This document shows, in pieces, positions 38,210 through 51,210 of a stretch of DNA of 64,000 bases. The notes under the pieces were generated by a model. It had not been told where the DNA came from, did not search any database, and saw only the letters and a list, made by a program, of their open reading frames with translations. The stretch lies in NCBI GenBank assembly GCA_013423385.1, contig BLZA01000018.1:575192-639191 (forward strand), written 5' to 3'. Origin of the DNA: Naganishia liquefaciens (lineage: Eukaryota > Basidiomycota > Tremellomycetes > Filobasidiales > Filobasidiaceae). The translations under genes and the position numbers were made by a program. Each line of letters begins with the position of its first letter. Positions within the stretch are counted from its first letter, which is position 1.

Positions 38210-41200
38210 TCAGCGGTCACCGTAGCTGAACAACCCATGACTGTCCCCATACGGCATCGGAAACTCGGAGCCCATCTGCTGGCTACTCGCGAGCGCGAAC
38301 GCAAAATCCTACAAGGCACGAAAACCAAAAATTAGCCTGCTGAACCAGGGAAAAGCACGGACCGGCGCATACGCTTGGCGGCGGGTTCGACATGCTCGAG
38401 ATGCTGTAGCTGTTCGGCGATGCCGACATGGTCCCCTGTATGTTTCCATGATGATTTATGCCCTGTGTATGTACCTGCGTCGGCATCTGCGATGCCGTTG
38501 TCGGATTCGTCGGCGCATTCGTGTTTGTCGTCGTTGTCGTTGTTGTCGCTATCGATTCCTCCACCTGATGCAACCCGCCCGCGCCTTCCCTCTCCGCAAT
38601 CAGCTTCTCCAGATGCTCCACCTCGTCAAACGCCTCCTCGAACGACATCCCATACTGACGCAGCCCGGCAATACACGGACCAACTTCCTTTCGTCCCATC
38701 TTGGCCAAGTACCGCCCGCCCTCGCGGATCGACGCAAAGAGCACGTTGGGATCGAGGCGGAGGTAGCTGTTCGTCGTCAGCACCGACGCTAGCGCCGATA
38801 TTCGTAGAGCGCCGTGCAACGCCTCGTCATTGACCTTGCTCCGCAACGCGTCTGCTTCCATGCGCGTCTGCGCAAAGTCGTCCGAGCTTCCAAACGCATC
38901 GCCGCGATCGATTTGGCGGGCTTCGTAGATTCCGTGAGTGTCGAGCGTTTGGGCGACGACGACCCAGAGCGCGTGATACAACAGGTCGCTGGAACCTAGC
39001 AAACCCCATGCATCAGCCGCGAAGCTCGCATATGGCCTCCTCTCGCAGAGTGAACTTACAAGCCGTGACGGCCGCCACGAAATCCCACGATTCGGGCCAC
39101 ACCATCGGCACCCCGACTTTGGCCAGATATTCTGTCCGCCACGTGCGCATGGCATCCGCTATCGTTTTCAGCTTCGACATCGGTAAGCCGAGGCGCTCGC
39201 ATTTCGGCAGGAAGAGCCCGCGCGCGAGCGTGCGGCAGATGCGAGAGAGACTTGAGACCGAGGTGTGCCATGTCTGAAGAATTTGGTCAGCGCTATGCGT
39301 TCATTCATCAGGGTCTACGGACCTGAAGTTGCGAAAGCCCACCAATGGGATGGTGGTTGGCGTTCACTTCGTAGAACTGCGTCACATCAAGATCATGGTC
39401 GTCTTCTTGCCTGTGCCGCAATCGTTAAACAAACCACGGGTCAGATCGACCGCACCGGCTTACATTCTCGGTGACTGTCGAGCTAATGTGCTCGCACACG
39501 CATCGTGCCAGAATGTGAACCAGAAAGCGAAACCAGCGGGCCCTCGTTCTTTAAAAGTGAGCTTCTTGGTCACGACTGTCCGCTTGTTAAAGCCCAACGC
39601 AAGGCATAGCTCGACACTGGCGCAATGCCAGAACCTATAGTTTCCAGCTGAATTGATCGTCAGTACAACCCCCTGATCGACGGCGAAATGGCAACTTACG
39701 TCCGGCGAGAGACACCATCATCAACGAAGCCTGCAGGCTCTCCAACGACGGCGTTCTGAACACCTTGTGCGTCTCCAGCACCTCCTGTGCACGACACGCC
39801 ATCAATTGCGCTAGCCGACTCCGCTTCCTGCCGCCCGTCAGTTCCGCCGAACATGATTCGCGATCCGCTACGATCAAGGGGTGTTCTGAGAATTTGGCAC
39901 CCCACGCCAGGACGCACGCAATGATGGATGGCGATGGCGGACCTTCCGGACCGTGTGGATTCGTGAACCGATGACGGAAAGTCGTTGGGTCTAGCAAAGG
40001 TGCACGAATGTGGCAAATCTGAAAGTACGTCTCGACCAGATCCGTGGCGAGACTAAAGGGGCATCAGAACGCTCGAAAAGGAAAACTTCAAGCCAGACTT
40101 ACTCGATTCGCATACTCTCGGTCATTAGCTGAAAGTGCGCCTTGGAAGGCGGACCATCAGCGGTCGGTGCGTACGGCCAGCAGACTTCGCGAGAGCGACA
40201 TGGACGATCGGTATATCCGAAGTAATTGTGTGTGACGAGCGTCGGGGAAAACATGTATAAAAGTAGATTCGACAAATCGAATTCCGGTGCCATGGATGAT
40301 GCCTCGCCGTTTTTCTCGCTCCCACTGGAAACGCTGTTAGCGAGACCGCTTTGATCGATGCCGTAACACTGACCCTATACGCGCGCGTTTAATCGCCCGT
40401 GGAATGTCGCTTTCTGATTGATGACCAAGATCCAGAATTGGCGCACCATGTGGGGAAAGAGCAGATCCGTTCATGTTCGCCATGGACAGGCCCGTCACAC
40501 TGCCGCTGCCATTCGCAGCCCCGAGGTTGATGACCGGCACAGCTACCGGTATTATGTTGTTATTGTTGCCAAAGGATGGTTCTTTGCCGGTTCTGCCTTT
40601 TCTCGACGAGTTGACTTGCGTGACGTATATCGATCTGGCGACAAATTAGCATACATCCGCATTCTGTAAGAACGTGACTTACGTGCATGGTGTTCCCTTT
40701 GATCTACAGTGTTCGCACTATCGCTTGCTTCAGCGAAACCACGCTTCCCCAACTACCCCTCAACTCACCTGTTCCGCCATCGGCTTCCTCACGCACTTGA
40801 CTTTTCTCGCCCTGCAAGCATCACACGCGACGTTCTGCCTCCTCGTAGGCAATTGACTCGCCTCGCTGTACTGTGTAAACTGCTGCGATGGCCCTGACTC
40901 GATGGCTTGATATTCGGCCGAGGTCATGTTCTGCAGATTGACGTCACTCATGGGCGAATGGGAATACGCGTGGGAAACATGGGACAGGCTCGTCGTGAGG
41001 TTGGCCTCCAGATTTCTGGACGATGACGGCGGTCGAGAAACTGGCCGTGATGCATCGTATGGCAAGTTGAGGTGTAGCTGTCCGGAATCCGACAATGGTA
41101 TCGCTTCGTGTGAACGGTCCCGGATCTCTTTAACGGCAGTAGGACGCGCGGGCGATGTTAAAAAGTCCTGGCCGACGTTGTGTGACCCGTGGTCTGATTG

Positions 41201-41566
41201 TCCGTTGAGCTCGTCTACGTTCCCCTCGAGACCTTCGTTCCCATGTCCGTATTCCCCGGCCTCTTGCGTGCTCCCATGATTCATCGCGGTCTCGTCCAAA
41301 TTCTGCTCAAAGTTGACGAGCTCGCTCTCTTCCAGTTCTTGATGACTCTCCGCTTGATGGTCAGATTGACCTCCGGTTCCGACGTTGGCAATATCGTTCC
41401 GGTCCGCGTCGGTCCCGTTCTCCAGCCTGCCGTTATTGTTATTCTGTATCACTTGATCCACCTCTTCGCCGTGTTTGAGAGGGTGTTGCAATGACATGTT
41501 GGCTTCCATCGTGGCTGTGTGATTCGTCGTCGTCTCGTTCTGATCAGAGCGCGATCCGAAATGCAA
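38210..41566 (-). CDS. Zn2Cys6 transcription factor with fungal TF domain
   Basis: Gal4-type regulator. The first exon (40769-41566) encodes an acidic, Asn/Gln-rich N-terminus and the first half of the zinc cluster, CDACRARKVKC. A 35-nt exon (40683-40717) gives CEHCRSKGTPC. The next exon starts after a CCAG acceptor and continues SSRKGRTGKEPS. Downstream exons contain a fungal-TF middle region: LLLYMFSPTLVTHNYFGY, PLLDPTTFRHRF, SIIACVLAWGAKFSEHPLIV, RSRLAQLMACRAQEVLETHK, YHALWVVVAQTLDTHGIY, ALRISALASVLTTNSYLRLD. A His/Thr/Asn-rich tail follows. The last exon probably starts after the GTATGC...TTGTAG intron and ends at 38210 (FALASSQQMGSEFPMPYG). The middle splice sites were not all resolved. 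The start may be 41566 or the later ATG at 41509. The targets are unknown. Confidence 0.75.
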
Positions 41567-44500
41567 GAATTAATTTCGGATCCTTCCCGCGACATTACCG
41601 AGCCGTGCTCGTCACGACAAACCCCAAAAAGCCTCACCTGCTATAGATCCTCTTCTGGTTTGGTCGATCGACCTCGCATCCTCCTCCCGCCAAGGGCGTA
41701 TCGAGCTCAAGACGTGCGGCTTGGACCGGATCCCGAGGCGAATGTCCTCACGTCAATAGCGTTCCAAGCTAGTAACCCCAAACGACCTGACGCGGTTCCC
41801 TGAAGTATTGAAACTCCGCCGCGAGAACGGCAAATCGAGCAAAACTGCTGTAAAAACCACGTCGTTGCTGTGGCCGTAGCCTGATCACGCGAGGTTCAAG
41901 GTAATGTGCCGAATGAGTATACGAGGACGTTTCGTATACGAACCACGGACGGAGGGAGATGGGTCGAATAGAACAAAGCAATAATCCATACTCCATTAGC
42001 TCCAGCCAGCGCTCGATCGCCCGCCCAGCACTAACCACTGGAGCAGCTACTGCAGCTCGCACTAACAGCGTCCGCGTCCGTGCAAGCGCGTCGCCGAGCA
42101 AAGGTCTTTTGTTAAAGGTCTCCTGTTCCTACTAGCGGAGCAAACGCTGCTGCTGCGGCACAGCCCTTTCTCCTCGCGCGTGTCGCCGCGGTCCCGTCCA
42201 GGTCGTGGCCCGTCCCCGAGCCTGTCCCCGAGCCAATCCTGCCGCCCGCCAGCTCTCCTCGCTGCAGTAAGCGATTCCAATGGTCAGAGCGCTGATCAGC
42301 AAAAGCCCGGAGCTTCGGGCATCCGCATCCTATTCGCGGGTCCTTTTCTGACGGTTCCGGAGAATGGAAAGAACGCCGAGGTCATTATTTACACACCGAT
42401 CGTGACAGCTACCGGTATCTTGACAAAAGCTCCTCCCCAAGCCAAGGCTTCTATGCTATATCGCCGGAGCCATTCCTGGGTTTCAGTTGCGGGAATGTCG
42501 CCCTATTATACGTTTCGTTTCTGTTAGCTCACAGCTTGTCGCTGACCGCTCGGCCTTCGGCCGGGCTGTTCGCCTCCATGTTGTGATTGCCGAAATGCAA
42601 CCGAGCGCGTCTGTCTCACAAGATTGCACGAACCTTCCAACTGGGCCCACCACATAGTAGCTCATTCATTGGCCGCCGCTAATGGGACTGGAGGCGAGAA
42701 AGCACTTCTCTGCTTTTGTGAACATCGCTACAACTTTGGCCAAAGTACGAAGAGAATCCCAACAGGCGACACTGTCGGAATGATGCAGTCGCTGTCTCGC
42801 CGCACGAAGACTTGCGACACGTGAGGACTTGCCCTTTTCGCCCCTTCTGCCCGTTCGACCTGAAAACTTGTCTCATGCCGCTCCGGGTTACGAGAGCTCT
42901 GATTCACCGTGATAGGCGGTCAGAATCGTGGGTCCCGGTAGCAAGGAAGACGTTTGTATACATATGATTTCTGCAATTGACATCTCTAGAGCACTTTCCG
43001 GTTTCCCTAACTATTGTTTTCGTGACAAGTCCACATATATCTTGCCAGACTGCGGCTTTGCCAAAGTGACCGAGGGCGACGACCGAATCTGCCGGAAGCA
43101 ATCCAATTTGGGTGAAACTCGGTGAGGATGTGGCTGCTAGTTGTGCAGTCAGAACGCGTGAGCAATGGTGAGGACTGTACCTTTTACACATATGCTCTGC
43201 TGCAGTGGCTCTCAGTGGTCGGCGCGATAGTGGAAGGTCCAAGCGGAACTTAGAGCCGGCGATAGGGTGCAAGTGGTTCAGACGAATGCTCATGTATTTT
43301 GCCAATTCCCTCTTCAGAAACAGTACGTCCACGTTGGTTATCTTGCGTCAAGCGTCTGCGGAATTGCCAAGACAGAACTGTCGATCTTTTCTCACCGAAC
43401 GCCAGGATGTCATGCCAATACTTGACGACCCATTCGTGGGCTCATGACGACTCGCTGAGGCTTCGTGATATGTTTTTTCGGAGAACTCTTGCAGATCCAT
43501 TGGTGCTGTTAGGTGGACATCAGTTGTTTTATGAACTGGACACCGTGTATCAAAGACCCCGTGCTCGGAATTTGTGCCATCGCCGGGCTGTAACCTTGAC
43601 ATTGGTCACTTCTGCCGTGTCAAGACCAAGCAAAGTCGAACTTCGAGTGCATACGCCAGGGCAGCAACTCTAGAGCCAAGTCGATCGCATTCTGTGTCGC
43701 GCTGGCTTCAGACACGGCGAGCCCTGCCTGGCAATCTCGTCTAAAGGTGTGAATGCTAGCACCGAGTATAGCTTATCACACAACGCCGCTCCCTCGCGTT
43801 CAGGCGAGGAGGATGTCATTTAATCCCAGGGGCCGTTCCTTACCTGCGCCGTACGCCAATTTTGCCTGCTGGCACCGTATTCGATGCAGCTGCAACATGG
43901 GGCTGACAAGTCACAACGTCGGCAAAGCGAAGCGTTGTGGTACCACTCGCCGATAGGTTGTCAATGCCCAGCACACAGTTGATACTGGTGTCCATAGGTT
44001 TTGCGTAGTACAATCGATGGCCATCACCGAAGAGGCAGGGCGTGGCTTCAGATATGCGACACCACGAGACGAGACGAGACTAGTCTCGTGATACTGCTTG
44101 TAGCGCTGCCCTGGCTGCGTGTGACAATATCCGACCAATGAACCTTCTCCTTTGATCAGGAATCCCAGATGCTCCACGCAATCAGATTGACAGCCGGGGC
44201 CCCATAGGAGGAGTGCCGGACAACGGTTAACCCATAGTCAGAAAGGTGTGATGATCCCTCCATCGAAAACATGATGGGCGCGAGTCTACAACAAGAGCGA
44301 TGAGGGAGCTGGGAAGCGGGGCACGATGAAGTGCCTCTTTGTTCTGGCTGACCGGCTGGATGCAGTGTAGCGTATTCGACAACGAGGTTATCGAAGGCGC
44401 GATGCGCGGGTGGTAAAGGAAATCTGGGCGGATCCAAGAATTTTTGGAGCACAAATGGGGGAAACAGAAACAAGTCGTACTCTCGCCCCATCAGATCATA

Positions 44501-45148
44501 GCGGTATGGGTGCCAAAAGGGCAACGGAGAGGTGTGGGTTGTTGCGGAGATGCTGACGCAGACTTCGGGATCCGGCGAACGATGCGACGATCGGGATAGC
44601 TACGGGTATCAAGCAAAATATTCCTGACGGTCGACAGTGCAGTCATCGCCTTTCAACCGCCGAGATAGTCGGTGATGCATGAGCACGATTTCCAGGAGAT
44701 GCGGACACGTACTCGGATGCACTAGTTTCACATTGGTGGACCAACAGTATGAATGGTGGAATGAAGACAGTTAATATACGAGTCTGACGCAAGCGCGAGG
44801 CAGGAAGACGTCGAATTGGACTGTGATCAAACCATTGGCATCGGCGCAGAACTTTTGCGAGGAAGAACCGCGTACACGGAACCCGAAGCAGATCAGCTAA
44901 ACCGCTCGTAGGCTGTTGCCTGTTCACCGAAACTCTTGGTCTACTGTAATTTACTCTGCCCGCAAGTGACTGCTCGTCATGGCTGATTAGATAAACCTCC
45001 CGACTCTGGACGCGTTCGGGCGCTTCGCACCGAGCCGCGGCCGGGAATCGGCAAGGGATCCCGATGACGGACAGGCAAAGTCGAAAATCACAAGGCAGAA
45101 CGGAGGGTGGGTTTGGTCAGAGACACAAGGAACAAGACAAGCAGCGCC
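41567..45148. other. Gene-poor interval of 3.6 kb
   Basis: No domain, transposase, reverse transcriptase or RNA gene was recognised. The longest frames are a 142-codon minus frame at 42904-43332 and a 122-codon minus frame at 44156-44524; the latter reads FWHPYRYDLMGREYDLFLFP near its start and could be a gene fragment. A 16-bp perfect palindrome lies at 44074-44089. The interval separates two divergently oriented Zn2Cys6 genes, so it may include long regulatory regions. Confidence 0.45.
44074..44089. repeat. Perfect 16-bp palindrome next to GAGAC repeats
   Basis: The bases ACGAGACTAGTCTCGT are their own reverse complement. They are preceded by two further GAGAC copies (44066-44075). It could be a protein-binding site or chance; no neighbouring gene start argues for either. 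Confidence 0.45.
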
Positions 45149-48079
45149 ATGTCCGCCTCAAACACTCCGCCGGGCATGGACTCGATGCAGCGCGACTCGG
45201 AAGCAGGACCGCATAGGATTCATCACGCATACACTGCGCAACCGCCGCCGGCGCCAAACACGAGCATCGCCGTCAATTTGCCGGATGACGAACACACAAA
45301 GATCAGGCGTGCCGCCAAGGCGTGTGCGAATTGCAGGAAACACAAGCTCAGGTGCTTGGGCGGAGAGCCGTGTCGGAGGTGTCAAAGGGCGGGGATCTTT
45401 TGTGATTTGTGAGTTTCGCAAGACTCGTGACGAAAGCGGTGGCTGACGGCTCGAGTCATTCTAGTTCGGGAAAGCCTGCGACGTTGCCAATGATCGGTCA
45501 AGCGGCATCCCCTAGCGGGTCCACCTCGGCGGGCAACACCGCCGTCACCAACGCCCGCGTCAGCGCACTCGAATCCTCCGTCACGCAGATCCTCGGGCAC
45601 CTCGAGGCCCTGCGTGACGAGCTACGGTTCGTCCGGCCCGAGATGAGCGGTGCGCGGTACGACGACCAGATGAGACCTACGGGCGTCAGACTTGATCGCG
45701 AGACCGGGGGCCCGAGGTATCCTTTGGCAATACATCAGGAAAGCCGGTTTCCGGCATATGAACAGGCGACGGATAGGTCAAGGATCGATCAATTAGCGAT
45801 AGCAGCGGCGCAGCAGTCGCCCGTGCCCAATGTTTCGGCCATCGAACAAACGCCATCTTCCACTTTAGACTTGGCGCCGATCAACGGATCCTCATTCGAC
45901 GCACGACAAAGGCCCCATTTGCCCTCATTCAACGGACCGAGTCCACCCGAATCAGCCACGCAATCCGTCCACTCGCGCTTGTCCCTTCGCGACCTTGCTC
46001 CACCGCCGACAGACCCAGACGTCACGCCGGGCTCCCGGCTCCGCGATGCCACGATGCATCGCTTTGATCCGCCGTTCCGCGCCATCAGCTTCAACCCGCG
46101 TGTATGGGAGAACCGCGAGATCGATCCTTCCCTCAATCGCGTGTCAAGTGAGGACCCGAGAAGAGGCGAGAGCGAGGCGCGTCTGCCGACGGATCAGTTT
46201 CCGTCGTCGAATACGCGCAAGGATATGGGAGGGGAATCAATCAGGGATGATCCGGTTGCGAATGGGATCTTGTCGGAGCGGATGGCATGGGCGTTGTTCC
46301 AGCAGTGAGTGGTAGCCTTCAAGCCCGCTGTCCCCTCTTTTGACACTGCTTCAGATACGCCGAGCATGTCCATCCTTTTATGCCGGTCTTTGAGCTTTCC
46401 AATCCATTCGCCTTTTATGAAGCGACACGCGCCCAATCGTCCTTTCTCTTTTCGGTGATTCTCGCCATCTCGGCTCGTTTCTGCTACCGCAAAGCAGCGC
46501 CTCCGCAGGCGGCAGGCGCGCCCGCGTTGGTGCTCGAAGTGGATGCGCAAACATTTGACGAGCTCGCCGATGCGGCCGAATCGCATCTGGCGAGAACACT
46601 TTTGCGGAAACAGCATGCCGTGACGGACGTTCAGGGAACACTGTTGATGGCGACATGGGGTTTGCGAAGTGGCGGCGGTGGACCGGACGCATGGGTATGT
46701 CCACGCTGATCCTCGCCCTGGAATTTGCTCACCTTTGCCAAGATCTTGACCGGTCACGCATTCCGCATGTCGCGTCGTCTGGGAATGCATCTCGACGACG
46801 CCGTCTACGCTCGCGAGAAACACCTATGGATCGGTGAACAAGGCCAGCGCCGCGTCGAGCGATACATTACGCGCCGACGCGTCTGGCTCGCACTGTCCAC
46901 GTACGACTGCCTGTTCAGCCTTGGCTTTGGACGGCCTCCGAGTCAGCCGCAAATGGATGCCGCCGAGACGGGTGCATTCCTGAATTTATCCATGGCGAGG
47001 TTCGAGCAGAGTGGCGGAAGGACGGCATGGCAAGAGTCTGGAAACGATCGGATTGTCCCTGCCGTGACGGGCGATGTCTTTATCGCGTGTCAAGTGGAAT
47101 TGCTTCAGGTGCGTTCACGACAGGTGGAAGTAGGACACGCCGCTGATGATGGTGTGGTAGATTGCGCGCGATTTCCGCGCCGAGGTGGATCAGATGCGTG
47201 ACAATGTCGAGGCGCAAGCGGTGCTGAATCGGCCGCCCGGAGACGGCCTCACCGGTGTCATTCTGACTATGTGCAGTCGGTTGAATCAGCGTCTCGATCG
47301 ATGGGAAGAGCGCTGGTCGGTCGTGAGTCATTTGAACGGCCATCTGTTCCGTGCTGTTCCGTGCTGACACTTGTCAGAAAACACCCGTCGGACAATTCTT
47401 GCGTCCGATCACGTCACACGTCCAGCTTTGTGTCGGACACATTCGCCTCTGCATTAACGCAACAGCCTTGCAGCCGCTGTCCTCGCGCCCCTCGAGTGCC
47501 CAAAGCACACCGCAGCCCAACGCGACGCTGCACATGTCGCCGCAGGAGGAAGCTTGCCTGAGCATCGCCATCAAAGCGGCCGTCAGTGTGATTCGAGTGC
47601 ATCGCGAATCGGTCGCGACTGCCAATATGGCATTCAGCTATGGCACCGATGTGAGTACCGCGTCGGTCAAGGTCGATCGATACTGACGACTGGCAAAAGT
47701 ACATTTCATGCTCGCTGGCACACGCTGCATTGTTCCTGATCTGTGCTTGGAAACAAGGCGCCAAGATCGACAGGGGACTCGTGCATCACAGTCTGATTCA
47801 GGCCATTGGTGCGTTTTTCCGAGAGGGGCGGCGTTCATCGCTGACATGCGACCTTTGCAGACGCGGCCGACTATGCCGAACGAAGCCATACGAGACTGCT
47901 CACCGCTCTTGGTCGGCGGATACGGTAAGGCAGGATTCATCCCTGGCGGATCATCGCTGACTTTGTCTCGAAGGGAACTCGCTGTCGAAGCAGGGTTTAC
48001 TGATCTTCCTCCGCCTGCGGCAACGGAAGAATCGTCTCGTGCACCGGGACCTAAATCGTGCGTCTTCCGAGGCACCTGA
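45149..48079 (+). CDS. Zn2Cys6 transcription factor with fungal TF domain
   Basis: Gal4-type regulator. Nine exons: 45149-45408, 45465-46304, 46355-46694, 46743-47108, 47161-47322, 47378-47650, 47700-47808, 47861-47924 and 47974-48079; together 839 residues. The zinc cluster near residue 60 is CANCRKHKLRC, G-G-E-P, CRRCQRAGIFC, all six cysteines present, with a basic stretch before it (KIRRAAK). A heptad-like helix follows (ARVSALESSVTQILGHLEAL). The fungal TF domain begins near residue 365 (YAEHVHPFMPVFELSNPFAF) and continues ARTLLRKQHAVTDVQGTLLM, ILTGHAFRMSRRLGMHLD, RRRVWLALSTYDCLFSLGFG and RPPS. The C-terminal tail after 47974 is the least certain part; a different acceptor would give another short ending. 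The start at 45149 has a GCGCC context; the frame has no earlier ATG. Confidence 0.82.
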
Positions 48080-50440
48080 CATGATCATGGGCTGACAGAC
48101 GTCCGGGTGTCAGACACCCGCGCTCGATGCTCAATGTCGATTCAGACTTACAGATCCCCATAGAGTTGGATGGCAACGGGTCGACGGGCAGTTGGTTCCC
48201 CGGCGATGGAAGCTGGTACTGAGCGTCGGAGTATGGGCTGCCAGACTGCCGTGGGATGTAGGGGAAATAGCCTGATAGAGGCATTGCATTCTTACGTCTC
48301 CGTGTGTTGGTCAACAGTTAGACTGGAGGATCCAAGTATCTGGGGTCGAGGAAAGCGCAAACGCTCAGCCGCAGTGTTGACAAGGCCCGAGGCCGCAGCT
48401 GAGCGTGGTGTCGACAAGGCCTAGAGTCCCTGACAAGAGTAAGCAAGGACAGCAAGCGGACGACAGGAGAACGAGGCGGCGTTTTATACCCAACCTTGTA
48501 TATCGCGTGCGGGACAACATTGACCGAGCGGGTTGATTTACTTGATCATGGATGTATAGACCGCTCGAATGAGATTCGGTGTCGGAATCTCTCGACGTGG
48601 CGGGACTTTTTGGCTGGGTTTGTGCTCGCGCGTACAAGAATGTAGCTTGGGCAGTTTACTTTGCCATAGATGAATGTAGGATAAGACTATAATGCATTGG
48701 GAACCCTTTGCGTCAGCGGCGTCATCTCGAAAGTCATTCGAGCGTTGTGGGCGCTTCGCCCTGGTCTGCGTCAGGCATGAGACGCTGCCGCTGTCGCCTT
48801 GAATCGTCGTCCAGGAGCTACTCTTGGCGTTATCCGAAAAGAACACATGGGTTCCGTGGGGCTGGAGGAGCTCTTGAGAGCGACTGTAGGGATGAGTGAG
48901 CGAGGCGAATGAGTGGCTCGAGGGATGGTTCCGGTGCCGCGAATAGGAGTGGAAACCGTTGCATGACATCTGGTCTGCTGAGTTTGCAAAGTCTGCAACG
49001 TCTACGGAGTCCGCAAAGTCTACAGTATCTGCCGAGTCTGCAAAGTCTGGGGTGTCTGCATATACATTGACGTCGAAACACCGCGGGCCGCTTTATACAC
49101 CTCGCCTCGACGCAGGCTATTCTGCAACCTGCTCCGTGCGTGACGAGGTTGGTTAGCGTGTCGCAAGCGTGCTGATGGGGTCGCAGAGGCGGACGACGCG
49201 ATGCGTTGTGTCGTCATCCCGGATCAGGCACAATGATGGCGGGACAGACGCATAGAGAGTCGATGGGCAAAGCGTGTGCCACGCCGGGGTTTTCTTTGTT
49301 TCGAGGTTGTGCGGTTGCGGGCGTTGGTACGGTCCGCACAGAGAATATCCCCCCGAGTCCACCGCCCGTCAGCCGCTTATGATTTCCACCGTTGCGCGTC
49401 GTGGCGGGAGTCTTGACAGGGTTTGGCTGGAATCGCCTCGTCGCTGCACCCTCCCGGCAGATCGGTCAATTCCGCAAGGTAGGGCTCGGGTTGGGTATTC
49501 ACTGTGATCAAACGCGGCTCATCCGCAGACGAAATCTCGTGCGCCCTCGAGAACGTCTGCGCGGGGGAGGGTCTGCTGGGAATGGGCAGCGCGGGTCTGC
49601 TGGGAATGGACAAAGCGCGGAGAGGGACAAAACGGGCTTTTTCGGTGGGCGTGGGCGGGGATATCGGGAACGGGAGGGCGGAGATCGGGGAAAGGGGAAA
49701 GGGGTGGATGAGGGGGTCGTGCGTGGTGGCGGGGGAATTGGCCAGGCTTCTAGCGTCAATAGCGATACAGAATTCATAATATGGAACGAGTCCCTTCCGC
49801 AGGGCGATGTTAGACCTCGATGTACGTTGATTGACATTGTGCGCGGGAGGTACAGAGTGCGTGGAGTCGAGTTCTGCAAAAATTCCCGTTGGGTCTGCAT
49901 CATCGCATGCCATTCGCCCGCACGCCAAACGCCGCCGCCGCCGCACGCTCCGTCGTTCCCTGCCGATACCGTGCATCGGCCCTTCTAATCCTCCGCGAGA
50001 CTTTCCTCTCCTCCGAATACCGGGCCGGCGTCGAAGGTCGAAGCGCGAGTGTTTTCCATCTTCGGCGCGCTGTGTTGGTGGCGGGGATGTACGGATGCGA
50101 GCGGGGGAGGATTCGGGGGAGTCTTTAGGCGGAGCGGGTGGGTGGGTAGGGGAGGGGAATTGAGGCGGTTCGGACTCGAGAGTCGATTCGGTTCGATTCG
50201 AGTTGACTCGTTCGATTCAGAGGCGGATCACGATTCGAGTTCCCCCGTTCACTGGTTCGGCGAAAAGCCGTACGATGCGACGATGAGGCTGTCGGTATCC
50301 CACCAGACGTTGCGTCCCTCCTTTGCCTGTCGGACCATCTTTCACTACCTCTGCTCCGCTCCGCCCCGCCCCGCCCTGCCCCGCTCTCGCGCTTGCTGCG
50401 CCTTCTATCCTCGGCTCGCTCCCTCCGGTCGTTCATGGTG
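48080..50440. other. Gene-poor, low-complexity interval
   Basis: No gene is supported over 2.4 kb. Minus-strand frames at 48538-48969 and 49377-49976 are Ser/Pro/Arg-rich, typical of GC-rich noncoding DNA. A short tandem repeat lies at 48976-49060, and from about 49540 the sequence becomes G-rich on the plus strand. Confidence 0.45.
48976..49060 (+). repeat. Degenerate 9-12-bp tandem repeat (GTCTGCAAA-like)
   Basis: Imperfect repeats of the type AGTCTGCAAAG / GTCTACGGAGT alternate about eight times. The repeat does not lie in a recognised gene. Confidence 0.6.
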
Positions 50441-51210
50441 TCCTCTCGCTCGTCGTATCTTCGCTCCCTTTGGTCGCTCGTAGGTTCCTCGCTCCGCTCG
50501 TGGTGTTCTCGCTTCGTTCGATGTATCCTCGCTCCCCCCGGTCGCTCGGGGGTGTTCTCGCTTCGCTCGAGGTATCCTCGCTCCCTCCGGTCGCTCGTCG
50601 TATCCTCGCGTCGTATCCTCGCTTCGCTCGGGGGTATCCTCGCTCCCTTTGGTCGCTCGGAAGTGTTCTCGCTCCCTCCGGTCGCTCGTGGTGTCCTCGC
50701 TTCGCTCGTGGTGTTCTCGCTCCGCTCGATGTATCCTCGCTCCCTCCGGTCGCTCGTGATGTTCTCGCTCCGCTCGTGATGTTCTCGCTCCGCTCGTGAT
50801 GTTCTCGCTCCGCTCGTGGTGTCCTCGCTCCCTCCGGTCGCTCGTGGTGTTCTCGCTTCGCTCGGTGTATCCTCGCTCCCTCCGGTCGCTCGGAGGTGTT
50901 CTCGCTCCCTCCGGTCGCTCGTGATGTTCTCGCTCCGCTCGTGGTGTCCTCGCTCCCTCCGGTCGCTCGTCGTATCCTCGCTTCGCTCGTGGTATTCTCG
51001 CTTCGCTCGTGGTAGCCTCGCTTCGCTCGTGGTGTTCTCGCTCCGCTCGATGTATCCTCGCTCCTTCCGGTCGCTCGTGGTGTCCTCGCTCCGCTCGTGG
51101 TGTTCTCGCTCCGCTCGGTGTATCCTCGCTCCTTCCGGTCGCTCGTCGTATGCTCGCTTCGCTCGTCCTCGCTTCGCTCGCTCCGCTCGCGCTCGTCCTC
51201 GCTCCGCTCG
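50440..51210 (-). repeat. Modular GC-rich repeat array 1
   Basis: About 770 bp made of two modules repeated many times. On the plus strand they read CTCGCTCCCTCCGGTCGCTCG (with TCTGG or TTTGG variants) and CTCGCTTCGCTCG (with CTCCG variants), joined by TGGTGTT, TGTATC or TGGTATT linkers. Read on the minus strand they are the same A and B modules as in array 2 (GAGCGAAGCGAG and GAGCGACC-(A/G)GAGGGAGCGAG), so the two arrays are inverted relative to each other. The array ends exactly where the SCOC-like coding sequence (minus strand) stops, so it lies downstream of that gene in its sense direction. Confidence 0.9.

Noticed and set aside
42904-43332. 142-codon minus-strand frame
   Set aside because: No recognisable motif or splice continuation; length is within what random GC-balanced DNA yields.
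49377-49976. 199-codon minus-strand frame
   Set aside because: Pro/Ser/Arg-rich low-complexity text opposite a G-rich strand; no motif, intron or neighbour supports it.
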